From Methylobacterium sp. J-088 (GTDB taxonomy: Bacteria > Pseudomonadota > Alphaproteobacteria > Rhizobiales > Beijerinckiaceae), in contig NZ_JAKSYH010000083.1 of the NCBI RefSeq assembly GCF_022829295.1, positions 1 through 56,808 on the forward strand: DNA of 56,808 bases, given 5' to 3'. Every line of letters starts with the position of its first letter. Positions within the stretch are counted from its first letter, which is position 1. Positions 16,204 through 24,333 of the stretch are shown piece after piece. The translations under genes and the position numbers were made by a program. The notes beneath the pieces were generated by a model. The model made no database searches, was not told where the DNA came from, and saw only the letters and a list, made by a program, of their open reading frames with translations.

Positions 16204-17268
16204 ATGCGTGCTGTCCGATCCGACGAGACGTTCTCACCGACGCGCCGGCAGGCGCTCCTCGGCAGCGCGGCGGCAATCCTCACGGCAGGCGCGGTGCACG
16301 AGGCGCACGCGGCTGCCGGCACGGTCGTCGTCTCCAATTGGGGTGGCGACTGGAACCAGCGCACGGTGCGGTTCGTCGAGGCGCCCCTCGTGGAGACGCA
16401 AGGGCTCACGGTGGTCCGCGACCTCGGCATGGAGCCGGAGCGCAAGGCCAAGCTCCTGGCCGAGCGGCGGCTGCGCCGGGGCAGCATCGACGTGATCCAT
16501 CTGAACGACTCGGATGGGTTCGAGATGATGAAGCAGGACGTGCTCGCCGATCTGGATCGAGCACGCATCCCGAACTACGGCGACGTGGTGCCGGCCCTGC
16601 GGAAGGACTACTTCGTTCCATGGCTCTACAGCGGCGTCGTGATCCTCTACAACAAGGACAAGATCAAGGATCCGCCAAAGTCCTACGAGGAACTCTGGGA
16701 CAAGAAATGGGCTGGCCGGCTCGGGCTGACCAACCAGCTCTACTTCAACTACATGATGATGTCCGGGTTGATCCGGGGCGGCAACATGACGAGCGTCGAG
16801 GCCGGCCGCGACCGGCTCGTCGCGCTCAAGGAGATGGTCCAGCCCCGCCTGTACGCCGCCCACCAGCAACTCGGCGCCGCGCTGGCCACCGGCGAGGTCG
16901 ACATCGCCCTCAACTACAAGGCCCGCGGCCTGCAATGGATCAGCGAGGGCTCGCCGTTGGCCATCCAGTACCCGAAGGAAGGCGCGATCGCGATCACATT
17001 CGGCGCCGGCCTGCCGAAGCGCGCGCCGAACACGGACGGAGCCTACGTCTACCTCAACGCGATGCTCGACCGGAAGGCGATGGCGGAACTCGCCGCGGCA
17101 AGCTTCTACGCGCCAGCCAACGGCGCGGCGGAGCTCAGCCCGGACCTGCGCGCCCGGATCGACTTCTCGCCCGAGGAACGCGAGCACCTCAACTTCCCGG
17201 ACTATGCCTACGTCTCGAAGGACACCGCCGAGTGGCTCGAATGGTGGAACAAGACGATGGCGCGCTGA
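16204..17268 (+). CDS. ABC transporter periplasmic binding protein, polyamine/opine type
   Basis: A 354-residue solute-binding protein resembling PotD/PotF-type proteins. The N-terminus has a twin-arginine-like signal (TRRQALLGSAAAILTAGAV, cleavage near EAHA-AAG), so it is probably exported by Tat. Mature landmarks include VVVSNWGGDWN, WLYSGVVILYNKDKI, YEELWDKKWAGRLGL and the C-terminal EWLEWWNK. An RBS ggag lies nine bases upstream of the ATG. Two permeases and an ATPase follow directly. The substrate cannot be read from sequence; the flanking amidohydrolase and sarcosine-oxidase-like enzyme suggest a small N-containing compound. Confidence 0.88.
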   Translation: MRAVRSDETFSPTRRQALLGSAAAILTAGAVHEAHAAAGTVVVSNWGGDWNQRTVRFVEAPLVETQGLTVVRDLGMEPERKAKLLAERRLRRGSIDVIHLNDSDGFEMMKQDVLADLDRARIPNYGDVVPALRKDYFVPWLYSGVVILYNKDKIKDPPKSYEELWDKKWAGRLGLTNQLYFNYMMMSGLIRGGNMTSVEAGRDRLVALKEMVQPRLYAAHQQLGAALATGEVDIALNYKARGLQWISEGSPLAIQYPKEGAIAITFGAGLPKRAPNTDGAYVYLNAMLDRKAMAELAAASFYAPANGAAELSPDLRARIDFSPEEREHLNFPDYAYVSKDTAEWLEWWNKTMAR

Positions 17269-17272
17269 GCCG

Positions 17273-18178
17273 ATGGCCACCCTCGTACGCTCGGAAGTCC
17301 TGGCGCCCGACATCGCGCCCCGGATCCGGCCGCGCGTTCCCGTGGGCATCGGCGGTGTCCTGCCGGGGGCACTGCTGGTCGTCGTGGCCCTCCTCGGGCC
17401 GCTCGCCCTGATGTGCCGCTACAGCTTCAACCGGTTCGTACCGGGTGAGCTGATGGTCGAGGGGCTCACCCTCGCCAACTACGCCAAGTTCCTGAACGAC
17501 GCCTTCTACCGGGACGTCCTGCTGACGACCCTCTGGGTGGCGGCCCTCTCCACGCTGATCTGCCTCGTGCTCGGCTTCCCCGTCGCCTACGCCCTGGTGC
17601 GGCAGGTCGGGCCACGCTGGAAGTCGAAGGTCCTGATCCTTATCATCCTGCCGCTCCTCATGGGTAACGCGGTCCGTACCGCCGCCTGGATGGTCATCCT
17701 CGGCGACAAGGGCCTTCTCGCTGCCATCCTCGCCGCGGTGGGGCTCACACCACCCCGGCTGATGTACACCCCCACCGCCGTAGTAATCGGCCTCGTCTCT
17801 GTGACGCTGCCCTTCATGATCGTGACGCTGCAAAGCGTGATCGAGCGGATCGATCCGGTCCTGGAGGAAGCGGCCGAGAGTCTGGGCGCCGGGCACCTTA
17901 CGATCCTGCGGCGGGTCGTGCTGCCGCTCGCGCTACCCGGGCTGCTCGCCGGCACGATGCTCTGCTTCATCCTGTCGATGAACGCCTATGCCACGCCCGT
18001 GCTGATCGGTGGCCCGCAGTTCCACATGATGGCGCCAGAGGTCTACCAGCAGGTGGCCAAGGCCATGAACTGGCCATTTGGCGCGGCTCTCGCCTTCGTG
18101 CTGATGACTGTGACCCTCGTGCTGACCACCACCGCCAACGTCCTCGTGCAGCGTCGCTACCGGCGCTGGTCGGAGTAG
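17273..18178 (+). CDS. ABC transporter permease 1, PotB-like
   Basis: Inner-membrane permease of 301 residues with about six helices (for example ALLVVVALLGPLALMCRYSF near 35). The ATPase-docking EAA loop is EEAAESLGAGHLTILRRVVL followed by PLALPGLLAG. The start ATG at 17273 follows the binding-protein stop by a few bases. An upstream in-frame start at 17204 would overlap the binding protein and is unlikely. It pairs with the next gene to form the channel of a polyamine-type importer. Confidence 0.92.
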   Translation: MATLVRSEVLAPDIAPRIRPRVPVGIGGVLPGALLVVVALLGPLALMCRYSFNRFVPGELMVEGLTLANYAKFLNDAFYRDVLLTTLWVAALSTLICLVLGFPVAYALVRQVGPRWKSKVLILIILPLLMGNAVRTAAWMVILGDKGLLAAILAAVGLTPPRLMYTPTAVVIGLVSVTLPFMIVTLQSVIERIDPVLEEAAESLGAGHLTILRRVVLPLALPGLLAGTMLCFILSMNAYATPVLIGGPQFHMMAPEVYQQVAKAMNWPFGAALAFVLMTVTLVLTTTANVLVQRRYRRWSE

Positions 18179-18182
18179 GGCC

Positions 18183-18989
18183 ATGTCGCGCACTGGCATC
18201 CGCCGGACCTACGGCGCCATCTCGGGCGTGGTCCTCGCCTTCATCGTGCTGCCGCTGGTCGTCATCGTCTGGGTTTCGTTCTTCGCCAACCGTATCCTGG
18301 CCTTCCCGGCGAGCGGCTACACCCTCGACTGGTACGCCCGGGCCCTCGACACGGACGCCTTCCGCGAGGGCTTCGTCACCAGCGTAGAGACGGCGCTGTT
18401 CGCCATGGCGGCGAGCCTCGCCCTCGGCGTGCCGGCGAGCCTCGGTCTGGTGCGCGGCCGGTTTCCCGGACGCGATGCCGTCCAGGCCCTGCTGCTCGCG
18501 CCGATGGTGGTCCCTGGCATCGTCGGCGGAGCCGCCCTGTTCATCGCTTTTATCGAGGTCGAGGCACTCTTCGACATCCGAGTGGCTGGCACGATCGGCG
18601 GCCTGCTCGTCGCCCATACGCTGATCGCGCTGCCCTGGACCATCCGGCTCGTCAGCGCCTCGCTCGCCTCGGCCGACCGGGCGATCGAGGACGCAGCCGC
18701 GAGCCTTGGCGCCGGGCCGCTCACGGTGCTGCGGCGCGTGACCCTGCCGGCGATCCGGCCTGCCATTATCGCGGCGGGCCTGTTCTCCTTCGTGATCTCA
18801 TTCATCGATCTGGAGAAGTCGATCTTTCTCGTCGGCCCAGGCCGGACGACCCTGCAGATCGCACTCGTCAACTATCTCGAATGGTACCTCGACGGGACGG
18901 TCGCGGCGGTCGCCGCTGTCCAGATCCTGATCGTCGGGACGGCGCTCCTCGTCAGCGACCGCTACGCCCGTCTCGCTCAAGCCTTCTGA
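18183..18989 (+). CDS. ABC transporter permease 2, PotC-like
   Basis: Inner-membrane permease of 268 residues, the second half of the heterodimeric channel. Helices start at about residue 12 (ISGVVLAFIVLPLVVIVWVS). The EAA loop is IEDAAASLGAGPLTVLRRVT followed by LPAIRPAIIAAG. ATG lies four bases after the stop of permease 1, so translation is coupled. The sequence FFANRILAFPASGYTLDWY near the N-terminus is common in PotC-like permeases. Confidence 0.92.
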   Translation: MSRTGIRRTYGAISGVVLAFIVLPLVVIVWVSFFANRILAFPASGYTLDWYARALDTDAFREGFVTSVETALFAMAASLALGVPASLGLVRGRFPGRDAVQALLLAPMVVPGIVGGAALFIAFIEVEALFDIRVAGTIGGLLVAHTLIALPWTIRLVSASLASADRAIEDAAASLGAGPLTVLRRVTLPAIRPAIIAAGLFSFVISFIDLEKSIFLVGPGRTTLQIALVNYLEWYLDGTVAAVAAVQILIVGTALLVSDRYARLAQAF

Positions 18990-19020
18990 GACTGCCTCCC
19001 GACAGCCCGGAGAACGGCCC

Positions 19021-20094
19021 ATGTCGACGACTGTCGCCCTTCGCTCCCTGACCAAGCGCTACGGTGGCTTCACAGCCGTGGACGACATCACGCTCGATGT
19101 TCCCGAGGGGCAACTCGTTGCCCTGCTCGGCCCCTCGGGCTGCGGTAAGACCACGACGCTTCGGATGATCGGCGGGTTCGTCGAGACGGATGCCGGCAAC
19201 ATCCTGATTGGGGGCCTTGACGTGACCCGTCTGCCGCCGGCCAAGCGCAACATCGGGTTCGGCTTCCAGAGCTACGCCCTATTTCCGCACATGAGCGTCG
19301 CCCAGAACGTCGCCTTCGGCCTGGAGATGCGCCGCTTGCCCCGAGCCGAGATCGCGTCCCGCGTCACCCGGGCGCTCGACCGGGTGCGGCTGTCCGCGAT
19401 GGCGGATCGGTTGCCCAAGCAGCTCTCCGGAGGTCAGCAACAGCGGGTCTCCCTCGCCCGCGCCCTGGTGATCGAGCCCTCCGTGCTGCTCCTCGACGAG
19501 CCGCTCTCGAATCTCGATGCGCAGCTGCGCGGGGAGATGAAGCTCGAGATCCGCCAGATCCAGAAGGCTATGGGCATCACCACGATCTTCGTCACGCATG
19601 ATCAAGACGAGGCGCTCTCGATTGCCGACCGCATCGTCGTGATGCGCGCCGGGCGGATCGAGCAGGACGGCAACCCGGAGGCGGTGTTCGGCGCGCCGTG
19701 CTCGCGCTTCGTTGCAGAATTCATGGGTGTGACGAACCTCTTGCCGGGGACGGTCGAGGGACCGGGCACGTTCCGGCTCGCCGACGGCAACGCGATCCGC
19801 GTCCCCGGTGCGGTCGCCGGCCGCGAGCCGACGGTCCTCGCGATCCGTCCCGAGCGCCTCCGGATCACCTCCCCCGGCATGGACGCGGAGCCCGATACGC
19901 TGGATGCCGAGATCGAGGCGGCGACCTATCGCGGGCTCTCGGTCGAGTACCGGCTGCGGACCACGTCCGGCCTGTGCCTGACGGCCCGCCGGGCTACCCC
20001 TGCAACCGGTGGCCCCGCCATGCTCGAACCCGGCGCGCGCGTTTACGTCGCCGTTCCACCGGACGCCTGCCACTTCGTCCCTGCCGAACTCTGA
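19021..20094 (+). CDS. ABC transporter ATPase, PotA-like
   Basis: A 357-residue ATPase that powers the importer. Walker A is GPSGCGKTT near residue 38, signature [15 protein letters not shown], Walker B LLLDEPLSNLD, switch His in FVTHDQDEAL. The C-terminal third (from about 240) is a TOBE-type regulatory domain (LAIRPERLRI) as in PotA and related CUT1/polyamine ATPases. The 31-base gap from permease 2 and the 11-base gap to the M19 gene fit one operon. Confidence 0.94.
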   Translation: MSTTVALRSLTKRYGGFTAVDDITLDVPEGQLVALLGPSGCGKTTTLRMIGGFVETDAGNILIGGLDVTRLPPAKRNIGFGFQSYALFPHMSVAQNVAFGLEMRRLPRAEIASRVTRALDRVRLSAMADRLPKQLSGGQQQRVSLARALVIEPSVLLLDEPLSNLDAQLRGEMKLEIRQIQKAMGITTIFVTHDQDEALSIADRIVVMRAGRIEQDGNPEAVFGAPCSRFVAEFMGVTNLLPGTVEGPGTFRLADGNAIRVPGAVAGREPTVLAIRPERLRITSPGMDAEPDTLDAEIEAATYRGLSVEYRLRTTSGLCLTARRATPATGGPAMLEPGARVYVAVPPDACHFVPAEL

Positions 20095-20105
20095 GAGGAC
20101 GCACC

Positions 20106-21077
20106 ATGACCATCCGGCACGACGACCTGATCGTCATCGACGGGCTGATCGTCTCCGATTTCGGGCCCGAGGTCTTCGCGGACATGCGCCGCGGCGGCGT
20201 CACCGCGGCGAACTGCACCTGCTCCGTCTGGGAGGATTTCGCCACGACCATGCGGACGATGGCTCGGTGGCGTCGCTGGTTCCGCGAGCACGCCGATCTC
20301 ATCGCGCCGGTCCAAGGCGTCGCCGACATTCACCGCGTAAAGGCGGAGTGCCGCACCGGCATCATCCACGGCTGGCAGAACACAAGCGCGATCGAGGACC
20401 GAATCGAGTATCTGGAGCTGTTCCACGCGCTCGGTCTGCGGATCGTCCAGCTGACCTACAACACCCAGAACCTCGTCGGCTCGGGCTGCTACGAGTCGCG
20501 CGATGGCGGGCTTTCCGATTTCGGCCGCGACGTGCTGGCCGAGATGGACCGGCTCGGCATCCTGTGCGACCTCTCGCATGTCGGCCCGAAGACCAGCGAG
20601 GACGCGATCCGCGCCTCGAAGCGGCGCGTTGCTTATACCCACTGCCTACCCGCCGCCCTGAAGGACCACCCGCGTAACAAGACGGACGCGCAGCTGCGCT
20701 TCATCGCCGAGCGCGGCGGCTTCGTCGGGGTGACGATGTTTCCGCCGTTCCTGGCCCGGGGGGCGACCTCCACGATCGAGGACTACCTCGACGCCATCGC
20801 GTACGTGATCGATCGGGTCGGTGAGGAGAACGCCGGCATCGGCACCGACTTCACGCAGGGCTACGGGCAGCCCTTCTTCGACTACATCACCCACGACAAG
20901 GGCGACGGACGCAAGCTCACGGATTTCGGTGAGGTGCGGAATCCCGAAGGCATCCGCACGATCGGCGACTTCCCGAACCTCACCGCCGCGATGGACCGGC
21001 GCGGCTGGCCGGCCTCGCGCATCGAGCGCGTGATGGGCGGCAACTGGCTCACCCTGCTCGGCGACGTCTGGGCCTGA
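20106..21077 (+). CDS. M19 (renal dipeptidase) family protein with atypical metal site
   Basis: A 323-residue TIM-barrel protein of the membrane dipeptidase family (COG2355), probably cytoplasmic because no signal peptide is seen. Canonical members bind two zincs with an N-terminal HxD, a Glu and two His. Here the start reads VIDGLIVSDFG, so the HxD pair is missing, and the Glu region is GIIHGWQNTS. The two His (DLSHVG, YTHCLP) and the late Asp (GIGTDFTQG) are kept. I recall similar variants next to dimethylglycine/sarcosine catabolic genes in pseudomonads, matching the sarcosine-oxidase-like neighbour. Start 20106 follows gagagg; longer in-frame starts overlap the ATPase. Confidence 0.85.
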   Translation: MTIRHDDLIVIDGLIVSDFGPEVFADMRRGGVTAANCTCSVWEDFATTMRTMARWRRWFREHADLIAPVQGVADIHRVKAECRTGIIHGWQNTSAIEDRIEYLELFHALGLRIVQLTYNTQNLVGSGCYESRDGGLSDFGRDVLAEMDRLGILCDLSHVGPKTSEDAIRASKRRVAYTHCLPAALKDHPRNKTDAQLRFIAERGGFVGVTMFPPFLARGATSTIEDYLDAIAYVIDRVGEENAGIGTDFTQGYGQPFFDYITHDKGDGRKLTDFGEVRNPEGIRTIGDFPNLTAAMDRRGWPASRIERVMGGNWLTLLGDVWA

Positions 21078-21108
21078 GCGCCGCTCGGGCAATCAGAGAG
21101 GAAGTCCT

Positions 21109-22278
21109 ATGTCTGCCAACACCTACGACGTCATCGTGCTCGGCGTCGGCGGCATGGGCTCGGCAGCCTGCTGCCACCTCGCCCGCCGCGGCGTGCGGGT
21201 GCTCGGGCTCGAGCGCTTCGACATCCCGCATGCCATGGGATCCTCGCACGGCTTCAACCGGATCATCCGCCTCGCGTACTTCGAGGACCCCTCCTACGTG
21301 CCGCTGCTCCGCCGGGCCTACGAGAACTGGCGGGACCTGGAGAGACGGTTCGGGGAACAGCTTCTCTTCATCACCGGCTCGATCGATGCGGGGCCCGAGG
21401 GCAGCACCATGGTCGAGGGTTCGCTCGCCGCCTGCCGGATGCATGACCTCCCGCACCGTCTGCTTGACGGCGCCGAATTGCGGCGCGTGGCACCCGGCTA
21501 CAACCTGCCCGAGACGCATCGTGCCGTCCTTCAGCCGGACGGCGGCTTCGTCTCGGCCGAGCGCGCGATCGTTGCGCATGTGGCGATGGCGCAGGCGGGC
21601 GGCGCCGAGATCCGGGCGCGGGAGCCAGCGCTGAGCTGGGAGCCGACCGCCTCAGGCGTGCGCGTCAGGACCGAGCGCGGCACCTACGATGCGGGACGCC
21701 TCATCCTCTCGGCGGGCTCGTGGATGGGCGAGTTCGTGCCCCAGCTCAAAACCGTCGCCGTGCCCGAGCGGCAGGTGCTCGGCTGGTTCCAGCCGCGGGA
21801 GCCGGCGCTGTTCGCCCCGGAACGCTTTCCTGTGTTCAACATGGAGGTCGACGAGGGCAAGTTCTACGGCTTTCCGGTTTGGCATGTCCCGGGCTTCAAG
21901 ATCGGTCGCTGGCACCATCTCGGTGAGACGGGCGGGGCCGATGCCTTGTCCCGGGAGTGCGGAGCCGAGGACGAGGCGGTGCTGCGCCCCTGCGTCAGCC
22001 GCTACTTCCCTCAAGCGAACGGCCCGACCATGGCGATGCGGGCCTGCTTCTTCACAAACACACCAGACGAGCACTTCGTCATCGACACGCTGCCGGACCT
22101 ACCGCAGGTGGTTGTCGCCTCGCCCTGCTCAGGCCACGGTTACAAATTCTGCAGCGTCGTGGGTGAGGTTCTCGCCGATCTCGCCACAGGCAAGAGGCCA
22201 AGTTTTGACCTTAGACTTCATTCGCTTGACCGCTTTACGCCTCGTTTACATGCGAGCACTGAGCAAATATTTGTGTGA
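21109..22278 (+). CDS. Sarcosine-oxidase-like FAD amine oxidase
   Basis: A 389-residue flavoenzyme of the monomeric sarcosine oxidase / N-methyltryptophan oxidase family. The FAD-binding fold opens VIVLGVGGMGSAACCHLARRG. GSSHGFNRIIRLAY matches the conserved active-site segment. A Cys in the FFTNTPDEHFVID context (RACFFTN) corresponds to the residue that covalently holds FAD, and SPCSGHGYKF is the typical C-terminal motif. The expected reaction is oxidative demethylation of an N-methyl amino acid to the amine, formaldehyde and peroxide. Formaldehyde would be useful to a methylotroph. Last gene of the operon; gaggaagtcct precedes the ATG. Confidence 0.88.
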   Translation: MSANTYDVIVLGVGGMGSAACCHLARRGVRVLGLERFDIPHAMGSSHGFNRIIRLAYFEDPSYVPLLRRAYENWRDLERRFGEQLLFITGSIDAGPEGSTMVEGSLAACRMHDLPHRLLDGAELRRVAPGYNLPETHRAVLQPDGGFVSAERAIVAHVAMAQAGGAEIRAREPALSWEPTASGVRVRTERGTYDAGRLILSAGSWMGEFVPQLKTVAVPERQVLGWFQPREPALFAPERFPVFNMEVDEGKFYGFPVWHVPGFKIGRWHHLGETGGADALSRECGAEDEAVLRPCVSRYFPQANGPTMAMRACFFTNTPDEHFVIDTLPDLPQVVVASPCSGHGYKFCSVVGEVLADLATGKRPSFDLRLHSLDRFTPRLHASTEQIFV

Positions 22279-22547
22279 CTGGATTTAAAACCCGTTCAGG
22301 GCCGAGTCTGTGCGTCTTACCGTGATAAGCCGCACGATGGTAGGTCGGCGCTCAAGGGGGCGTAACGTCTGTCCTCACAACGTGAGCGCCTATGAGCAGA
22401 CTGGCGGCTTCCGACCAACCCCGGTCGCGTCAAGGGGAACTCGTGAAAGTCTGGTTTGGGTGGTTTGCTGACGGTCCGCTTCCACGGGGCCGAACTGCCG
22501 CAGCGGACGTTCACCCGACCGCCACCCAGAAGCGCTTCACTCACGGC
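22279..22547. other. Intergenic, repeat remnants
   Basis: Convergent gap with no gene. It contains gacggtccgcttccacggggcc and agcggacgttcacccg. The segment tttgggtggtttgctgacggt resembles tttgggttgggtggagagctg near 39690, again pointing to decayed family B repeats. Confidence 0.4.
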
Positions 22548-23363
22548 TCAGGACGACGAACGGATGGCGGGCCGTCGAACCTCGAACTCACGCATACCCG
22601 GTCCCGAACCCTTAACCTCCAAGATCCCAGCTACTCCGAGAGCGAGGACGCGGGCGAACAGGAATTCAGCGCCGGTACCCTGCCCCGGCGGGTCGACCTC
22701 GGTGTTCAGATGGTGGAGGGCGCGGCCGATCAGCTTGACGACCAACTCCCAGTCCGGTGTTGCGTGCTTCGTCAAGACGGGGTCGAAGTGCTCCAGAGGA
22801 GCCGACACCAATTGGCCGTCGCGTACGACACGGAGCGGCGCATTCTCCAGCTGTAGCTGCGACCAAGCCGCCGAGGCCGCCTCGCTCTCCGCGGGTGTGA
22901 CCGGACGGCGCTTCGCAAAGAGACCGGAGGCGACGATCTCTTCGGGCCGTAGCAGGCCAAGGGACCAGATCGGCGAGATGCCGCCGACCGTCGTGATGTC
23001 GAGCGCCGTCGCGTCGACGATGTCGAAGGGCTGGCCGGCCATGCGCGATGCGAATGCAAGGAAGCTCGCGTGCTCGGCGGCATCGGACAGACAGACCCAG
23101 AAGACCGGGTGAACGTCGGGGGCGGTTGCTTCTGTCCAAGGCGCCTCCGGTTCGCAGCAATCGGACGGGTCGTCGTCGCGCAGGTTCTCCCTAGCCCACC
23201 CCCGGCGCGCGTCCGGATCCGATGAATCGATCGGGCCGACGCTTAAGCAACTTGGGAGCGCGATGACGCGTGCTTTGCAGCCTCGCAACCGGAGGGCATC
23301 ACGGATTGCCTCTGCCCGACTGACCCCCCACGCCACATGGACGGCTTCGGCGACAACGAACAT
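22548..23363 (-). CDS. DUF1835/DUF3658-type protein of unknown function
   Basis: A 271-residue cytoplasmic protein. The N-terminus (MFVVAEAVHVAWGVSRAEA, then ARVIALPSCLSVGPID) is of the DUF1835 type, and the C-terminal half (WSQLQLENAPLRVVRDGQL, then FDPVLTKHA) resembles DUF3658, the usual partner domain. The biochemical role of these domains is not known to me. I take ATG 23363 because ggagg lies seven bases upstream; the frame continues 101 codons further but that part is Arg/Pro-rich and not protein-like. It stands alone between gene-poor regions. Confidence 0.72.
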   Translation of the reverse strand: MFVVAEAVHVAWGVSRAEAIRDALRLRGCKARVIALPSCLSVGPIDSSDPDARRGWARENLRDDDPSDCCEPEAPWTEATAPDVHPVFWVCLSDAAEHASFLAFASRMAGQPFDIVDATALDITTVGGISPIWSLGLLRPEEIVASGLFAKRRPVTPAESEAASAAWSQLQLENAPLRVVRDGQLVSAPLEHFDPVLTKHATPDWELVVKLIGRALHHLNTEVDPPGQGTGAEFLFARVLALGVAGILEVKGSGPGMREFEVRRPAIRSSS

Positions 23364-24333
23364 TTGCGATCCTCCATCGCTGCACGGCAGTCGATGCAAC
23401 GTATCGGGGCATCGTCCTCGCGCGACATGGCTACGATGTGAACTTCGAAGACCCTCGCGTAAGATTTTGTCACCGCGCTCTGGCTCTCGTCGCCCCGACG
23501 TCTGCCGCGGCAGTGGCCAGACGTCGGGGCGCCGTGGAGCACGTTGATGGCCGGCGTGATATCCAGGGGCGCTGACGGATTTTCGTTCGCTCTGATGTCG
23601 CGCTGAGGCAAGCGACTGACGCTCATCAGCCGGTGGGCCAGGGGTTGCTCGATGGCATCCTCTCACTCTTTTTCCAAATGCAGAACGTCAACAGATCCGA
23701 TCCGCTTCAAAGCAAGACTTGATTGCCAGCCCGAGGCACAATTGCAGGATGGTCGACGAATGGCTTTTTACGGAAAAGTCGACAGCGTTGCGAGCGGCGG
23801 ATATCGGCCGCAAGCGGCCGTAAATAGCAGTCGGCGAAAGGCCCACCCACACCGAAGCGCCACCGGCCGCTTCATTGGGCATGTTCTCATTGGACCGGTG
23901 AAATCAGCTAGGCTAACCGGATCTGCAACTGCTGGCTGGTAAGTGAAAACAGAGATGATCAAGCGCCACTGGAGTTTTACTCGCTTCTCGTTTTTAACAA
24001 ACCCGAAATCGGCAGGTAGTTCCGAAAACAGTCATCCGCTTTCATTCCCGAGCGACCGATAATATGCCGTCAGTTCCCCGCGGGACCAACTCGGAGCATT
24101 ATGACTAAAACGCCAATTAGTTAGCTATTTTTTAATGAAAATCGTTGTTATCATAACCGAAAAAGAAACAAGAATAGGCCAATTTAAATCGCAATATTCA
24201 ATGCTGCAAATGAGAATTCGCAGTGTGAAAAATGTCGATTTGCAAGAGGAAGGGGGATACATGAATATGTTGTCATTTCAATTGAGCATCTCGAAAAAAT
24301 TTATCACTGTAAATGATTTGCGAGATTACATAA
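23364..24333. other. Gene-poor stretch turning AT-rich
   Basis: No confident gene. The left part (to about 23920) is GC-rich with family B-like words (ccgcaagcggccg, gaagcgccaccggccgcttc). From about 23940 the composition drops sharply towards AT, which continues into the next gene. A 36-codon open frame at 24261-24371 starts with ATG behind the strong ribosome site aggaaggggg and overlaps the start of the GGDEF-EAL gene. It could be a leader peptide, but I cannot support it as a gene. Confidence 0.4.

Noticed and set aside
15351..16568. 405-codon reverse frame across the hydrolase and binding-protein genes
   Set aside because: It spans two real forward genes and shows no domain of its own.
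19698..20105. Upstream extension of the M19 frame into the ATPase gene
   Set aside because: The extension is out of frame with the ATPase and Arg/Pro-rich; a ribosome site and family homology start at 20106.
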